This document shows, piece by piece, positions 4,108-6,166 of a stretch of DNA of 6,166 nt. The notes beneath the pieces are model-generated. The model saw only the letters and a program-made list of their open reading frames with translations, was not told the origin of the DNA and did not search any database. A program made the translations under genes and the position numbers. The DNA is taken from contig QFOL01000233.1 of assembly GCA_003241215.1 (NCBI GenBank), positions 1-6,166 of the forward strand, written 5' to 3'. The DNA is from Agrobacterium fabrum (GTDB taxonomy: Bacteria; Pseudomonadota; Alphaproteobacteria; Rhizobiales; Rhizobiaceae). Position 1 is the first letter of the stretch. Every line of letters starts with the position of its first letter.

Positions 4108-5523
4108 CTACGCCTTCGTACCGCCGACGGTGATCTGGTCCATGCGCAGATGCGGCTGGCCGACGCCGACCGGCACCCATTGTCCGGCCTTGCCGCAATT
4201 GCCGATGCCGGTATCGAGCTTGGAATCGTTACCAATCATCGACACACGCTTCATCGCATCCGGCCCGTTGCCGATCAGCATCGCGCCCTTTACCGGCGCG
4301 CCGATCCTGCCGTTTTCGATGAGGTAAGCCTCGGTGCAGCCGAACACGAATTTGCCCGAGGTGATATCCACCTGGCCGCCGCCGAAGGAGACGGCATAGA
4401 TGCCCTTCTTCACGGAGGCGATGATCTCTTCCGGCGTCTTGTCGCCCGACAGCATGTAGGTATTGGTCATGCGCGGCATCGGCACATAGGCGTAGCCCTG
4501 CCGGCGGCCGTTGCCGGTCGGCTTAGCGCCCATCAGCCGGGCGTTCTGCCGGTCCTGCATGTAACCGACCAGCCTGCCATTCTCGATCAGCACGTTATAG
4601 CCGGAGGGCGTGCCCTCATCGTCCACGGTCAGCGAGCCGCGGCGGCTGTCGATGGTGCCGTCATCCACCACTGTGACACCGGGGGCGGCGACCATTTCGC
4701 CCATCAGGCCGGCGAAGGCCGAGGTTTTCTTGCGGTTGAAATCGCCTTCCAGGCCGTGGCCAACCGCCTCGTGCAGCATCACGCCCGGCCAGCCGGAGCC
4801 GAGCACCACATCCATGGTGCCTGCCGGCGCATCGATGGCGGTGAGGTTGACGAGCGCCTGGCGCAGCGCCTCATCCGCGCCGCGCTGCCAGTTTTCCGTC
4901 GTGATGAAATCGCCGAAGCCGACGCGGCCGCCAATGCCGTAGGAGCCGCTTTCCTGCCGGTCGCCTTCGCCCGCCACGACGGAGATGTTGATGCGGGTCA
5001 TCGGCCTGACATCGCTGACGCGGTGTCCGTCGGCGCGCAGGATGTCCACCACCTGCCAGCTTGCGGAAATGGTCGCCGTGACCTGCCGGACATTCGGATC
5101 CTTGTCGCGCAGATAGGCGTCGATATCGGTGAGAAGCTTTACCTTCTCTTCAAAGCTCGGGCTGCCGATCGGGTTCTCGTCGCCATAGAGTTTCTTGTTG
5201 GTGCGCTGCGGCGCGGCGGCATAGGAGCCGGAATAACCTTTGGTCACTGCGCCCACCGCATCCGAAGCGCGCTTCAGCGCGCCTTGCGACAGCTCGCCCG
5301 CATGGGCGTAGCCAACCGTTTCGCCGGCGACGGCGCGCAGGCCGAAACCCTGGTCGGTATTGAAGGAGCCGCCCTTCAGCCGGCCATTGTCGAAGGTCAG
5401 CGATTCGGCCTGGGCATGTTCGATGAAAAGCTCGCCATCGTCAGCGCCGGTAAGCGCCTCGCCGACGAGCTTGCGCAATTGCGTTTCGTCGCAATCGAAG
5501 AGTTTTACAAGATCGTCGGTCAT
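4108..5523 (-). CDS. tldD: Metalloprotease TldD, TldD/PmbA (TldE) family
   Basis: TldD is the zinc-bearing, catalytic subunit of the TldD-PmbA (TldE) protease, a cytosolic heterodimer known in E. coli for maturing microcin B17 and trimming unfolded peptides such as CcdA. The 471 residues match the family length (E. coli 481). The zinc motif HExxxH is at H251-E252-A-V-G-H256, inside WPGVMLHEAVGHGLEGD (245-261). The C-terminal stretch GNCGKAGQWVPVGVGQPHLRM (441-461) holds C443, the expected further ligand, and the family's closing block. The N-terminal half (SLTFDNGRLKGGSF, 41-54) is the usual beta-rich domain. The ATG at 5523 has GGAG 6 nt upstream, which supports the start. A long open frame on the opposite strand (4084-5595) is a shadow. 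The partner gene pmbA is not in the window. The gene lies 81 nt downstream of the IalB-family gene on the same strand. The substrate in this organism is unknown. Confidence 0.97.
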   Translation of the reverse strand: MTDDLVKLFDCDETQLRKLVGEALTGADDGELFIEHAQAESLTFDNGRLKGGSFNTDQGFGLRAVAGETVGYAHAGELSQGALKRASDAVGAVTKGYSGSYAAAPQRTNKKLYGDENPIGSPSFEEKVKLLTDIDAYLRDKDPNVRQVTATISASWQVVDILRADGHRVSDVRPMTRINISVVAGEGDRQESGSYGIGGRVGFGDFITTENWQRGADEALRQALVNLTAIDAPAGTMDVVLGSGWPGVMLHEAVGHGLEGDFNRKKTSAFAGLMGEMVAAPGVTVVDDGTIDSRRGSLTVDDEGTPSGYNVLIENGRLVGYMQDRQNARLMGAKPTGNGRRQGYAYVPMPRMTNTYMLSGDKTPEEIIASVKKGIYAVSFGGGQVDITSGKFVFGCTEAYLIENGRIGAPVKGAMLIGNGPDAMKRVSMIGNDSKLDTGIGNCGKAGQWVPVGVGQPHLRMDQITVGGTKA

Positions 5524-5604
5524 GGGAGGCTCCAGTCATTATCGTTCATGACCGATTTAGGCACTGGAGCGGACGGACGCAAGGCTGTCCCTTGATGGCG
5601 GGCT

Positions 5605-6126
5605 TTATGGAAGCGCGTCGTAACCCTCGGCAAAGCCGGAAAGCTCGATCGGAATACCGACGCGATCCTGATCCACGGCCTCGCGCAGCGCGAAAACCGC
5701 GTTCTTGCCGGCGCGCAGCACCTTCAGCAGCTCGTCGTCGATATCCACCTCGACATAGCAGCCTTCGGAGAAGCAGCGGGTGAAATAGGCGCGGCCGATA
5801 TTGTTATTGTCGATGTAAAGCTCCATGCCATCCTTCAAAAGCACGCCGAGCGGCGCGAGGATGCGCAGGATGCGCGACTTGCGGTCCGCCGTCTTCAGCA
5901 CCACCACCGAAAGCCCCACTTCAGGCCGGTCGTCGGCGATGACGTTCTGCATCAGCGCGCATTGTTCTTCGGATGCGCCCGCCGGCTTGTCGCAGATGAC
6001 CGACCATGCGCCATGCGTCGACTTCGGCGTTCCGGGCTGCTGTTGCGCCAGCGCCGCGGCGGCGGGAGCGATGATGGCAAGACCGGCGGCGGCAAGAAAA
6101 GTGCGCGCGAGCGGGGAAAGACGCAT
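5605..6126 (-). CDS. Invasion-associated locus B (IalB) family exported protein
   Basis: This is a predicted periplasmic or surface protein of the IalB family, named from the Bartonella factor for erythrocyte entry but widespread in non-pathogenic Rhizobiales, where its role is unknown. The 173-residue precursor starts with a clear Sec signal peptide: positively charged R2 and R8, a hydrophobic core (LARTFLAAAGLAIIA, 6-20), and an Ala-rich end with likely cleavage near A27-Q28 (AAALA then QQQPG). The mature part begins with the family hallmark THGAWSVIC (37-45) and has four cysteines, C45, C56, C118 and C123. These would be two disulfides in the periplasm, probably C45-C56 and C118-C123. The segment ILAPLGVLLKDGMELYID (89-106) is also typical. 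The start at 6126 is supported by AGAGG 5 nt upstream. No virulence role should be inferred from the name. It is upstream of tldD with 81 nt between them, so co-transcription is possible. Confidence 0.92.
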   Translation of the reverse strand: MRLSPLARTFLAAAGLAIIAPAAAALAQQQPGTPKSTHGAWSVICDKPAGASEEQCALMQNVIADDRPEVGLSVVVLKTADRKSRILRILAPLGVLLKDGMELYIDNNNIGRAYFTRCFSEGCYVEVDIDDELLKVLRAGKNAVFALREAVDQDRVGIPIELSGFAEGYDALP

Positions 6127-6138
6127 GGATACCTCTGG

Positions 6139-6148
6139 GATTCGAATC
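6139..6148. promoter_or_regulatory. GATTCGAATC palindrome: two abutting GANTC sites upstream of the IalB-family gene
   Basis: This perfect 10-nt palindrome consists of GATTC (6139-6143) directly followed by GAATC (6144-6148), that is, two CcrM-type methylation sites back to back. It lies just 3 nt upstream of the ribosome-site AGAGG and 12 nt before the start codon, so it would fall in the leader or core promoter. A regulatory role is inference. Confidence 0.4.
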
Positions 6149-6166
6149 AGTGCGGCTATTTTGACG

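Noticed and set aside
4084..5595. 503-aa open frame on the + strand
   Set aside because: It is the antisense shadow of tldD, which has the HExxxH motif, a good ribosome site and full family length. High GC with strong third-position bias keeps the opposite frame open; the shadow protein is Ala/His/Arg-rich without any motif.
1..6166. An undescribed multi-gene system
   Set aside because: Every substantial gene belongs to a familiar family and the order looks like ordinary core chromosome. No defence, secretion, phage or biosynthetic cluster signature is present, so novelty is confined to the non-coding elements.
1..6166. tRNA, rRNA or riboswitch
   Set aside because: Gaps are mostly under 200 bp and were read for tRNA-like arms and leader structures. 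Only the palindromic repeats and short hairpins listed were found.

Overview
The window is an ordinary, gene-dense stretch of a GC-rich bacterial chromosome. It is most likely from an alphaproteobacterium of the Rhizobiales, near Agrobacterium/Rhizobium. The support is a complete IalB-family secreted protein (a family typical of this group), codon use rich in G/C at third positions, many intergenic GANTC sites (the target of the alphaproteobacterial CcrM methylase), and two copies of a small palindromic intergenic repeat with a GTCAT...CTTGA...ATCCA pattern that I associate with alphaproteobacterial genomes. The genus assignment is inference, since no search was run.

Layout from left to right: pdxH (pyridoxamine 5'-phosphate oxidase, + strand) is followed by a palindromic repeat (738-813), which separates it from a convergent TauE/SafE-type membrane transporter (- strand). 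The transporter is divergent from a small MazG-like nucleotide pyrophosphohydrolase (+). A convergent junction with a short GC hairpin follows. Then come three co-directional - strand genes, transcribed in the order VOC/glyoxalase-fold protein, HAD phosphatase, small four-helix membrane protein. The VOC stop and the HAD start are 3 nt apart. A 356-bp non-coding gap (3752-4107) holds a second, larger palindromic element (3920-4032) and a striking row of GANTC sites. The right third holds tldD (TldD/PmbA metalloprotease subunit, -) and, 81 nt upstream of it, an IalB-family exported protein (-).

Functionally this is a set of housekeeping and maintenance genes: cofactor (PLP) synthesis, anion/sulfur-compound export, nucleotide-pool cleaning, a two-gene VOC-HAD unit that may act on one small molecule or its phosphate, protein processing, and an envelope protein. 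I see no phage, IS element, CRISPR array, tRNA, rRNA or toxin-antitoxin module, and no clear undescribed multi-gene system.

The most unusual content is in the non-coding DNA. The two arms of the first repeat differ by exactly compensating double changes that keep each arm's own hairpin intact. The second repeat is a perfect 29-nt inverted repeat with further palindromes inside. Five GANTC sites around it start at 3908, 3941, 3974, 4007 and 4073, all on a 33-bp register. GANTC sites are about eight times denser in the intergenic DNA of this window than in its genes.
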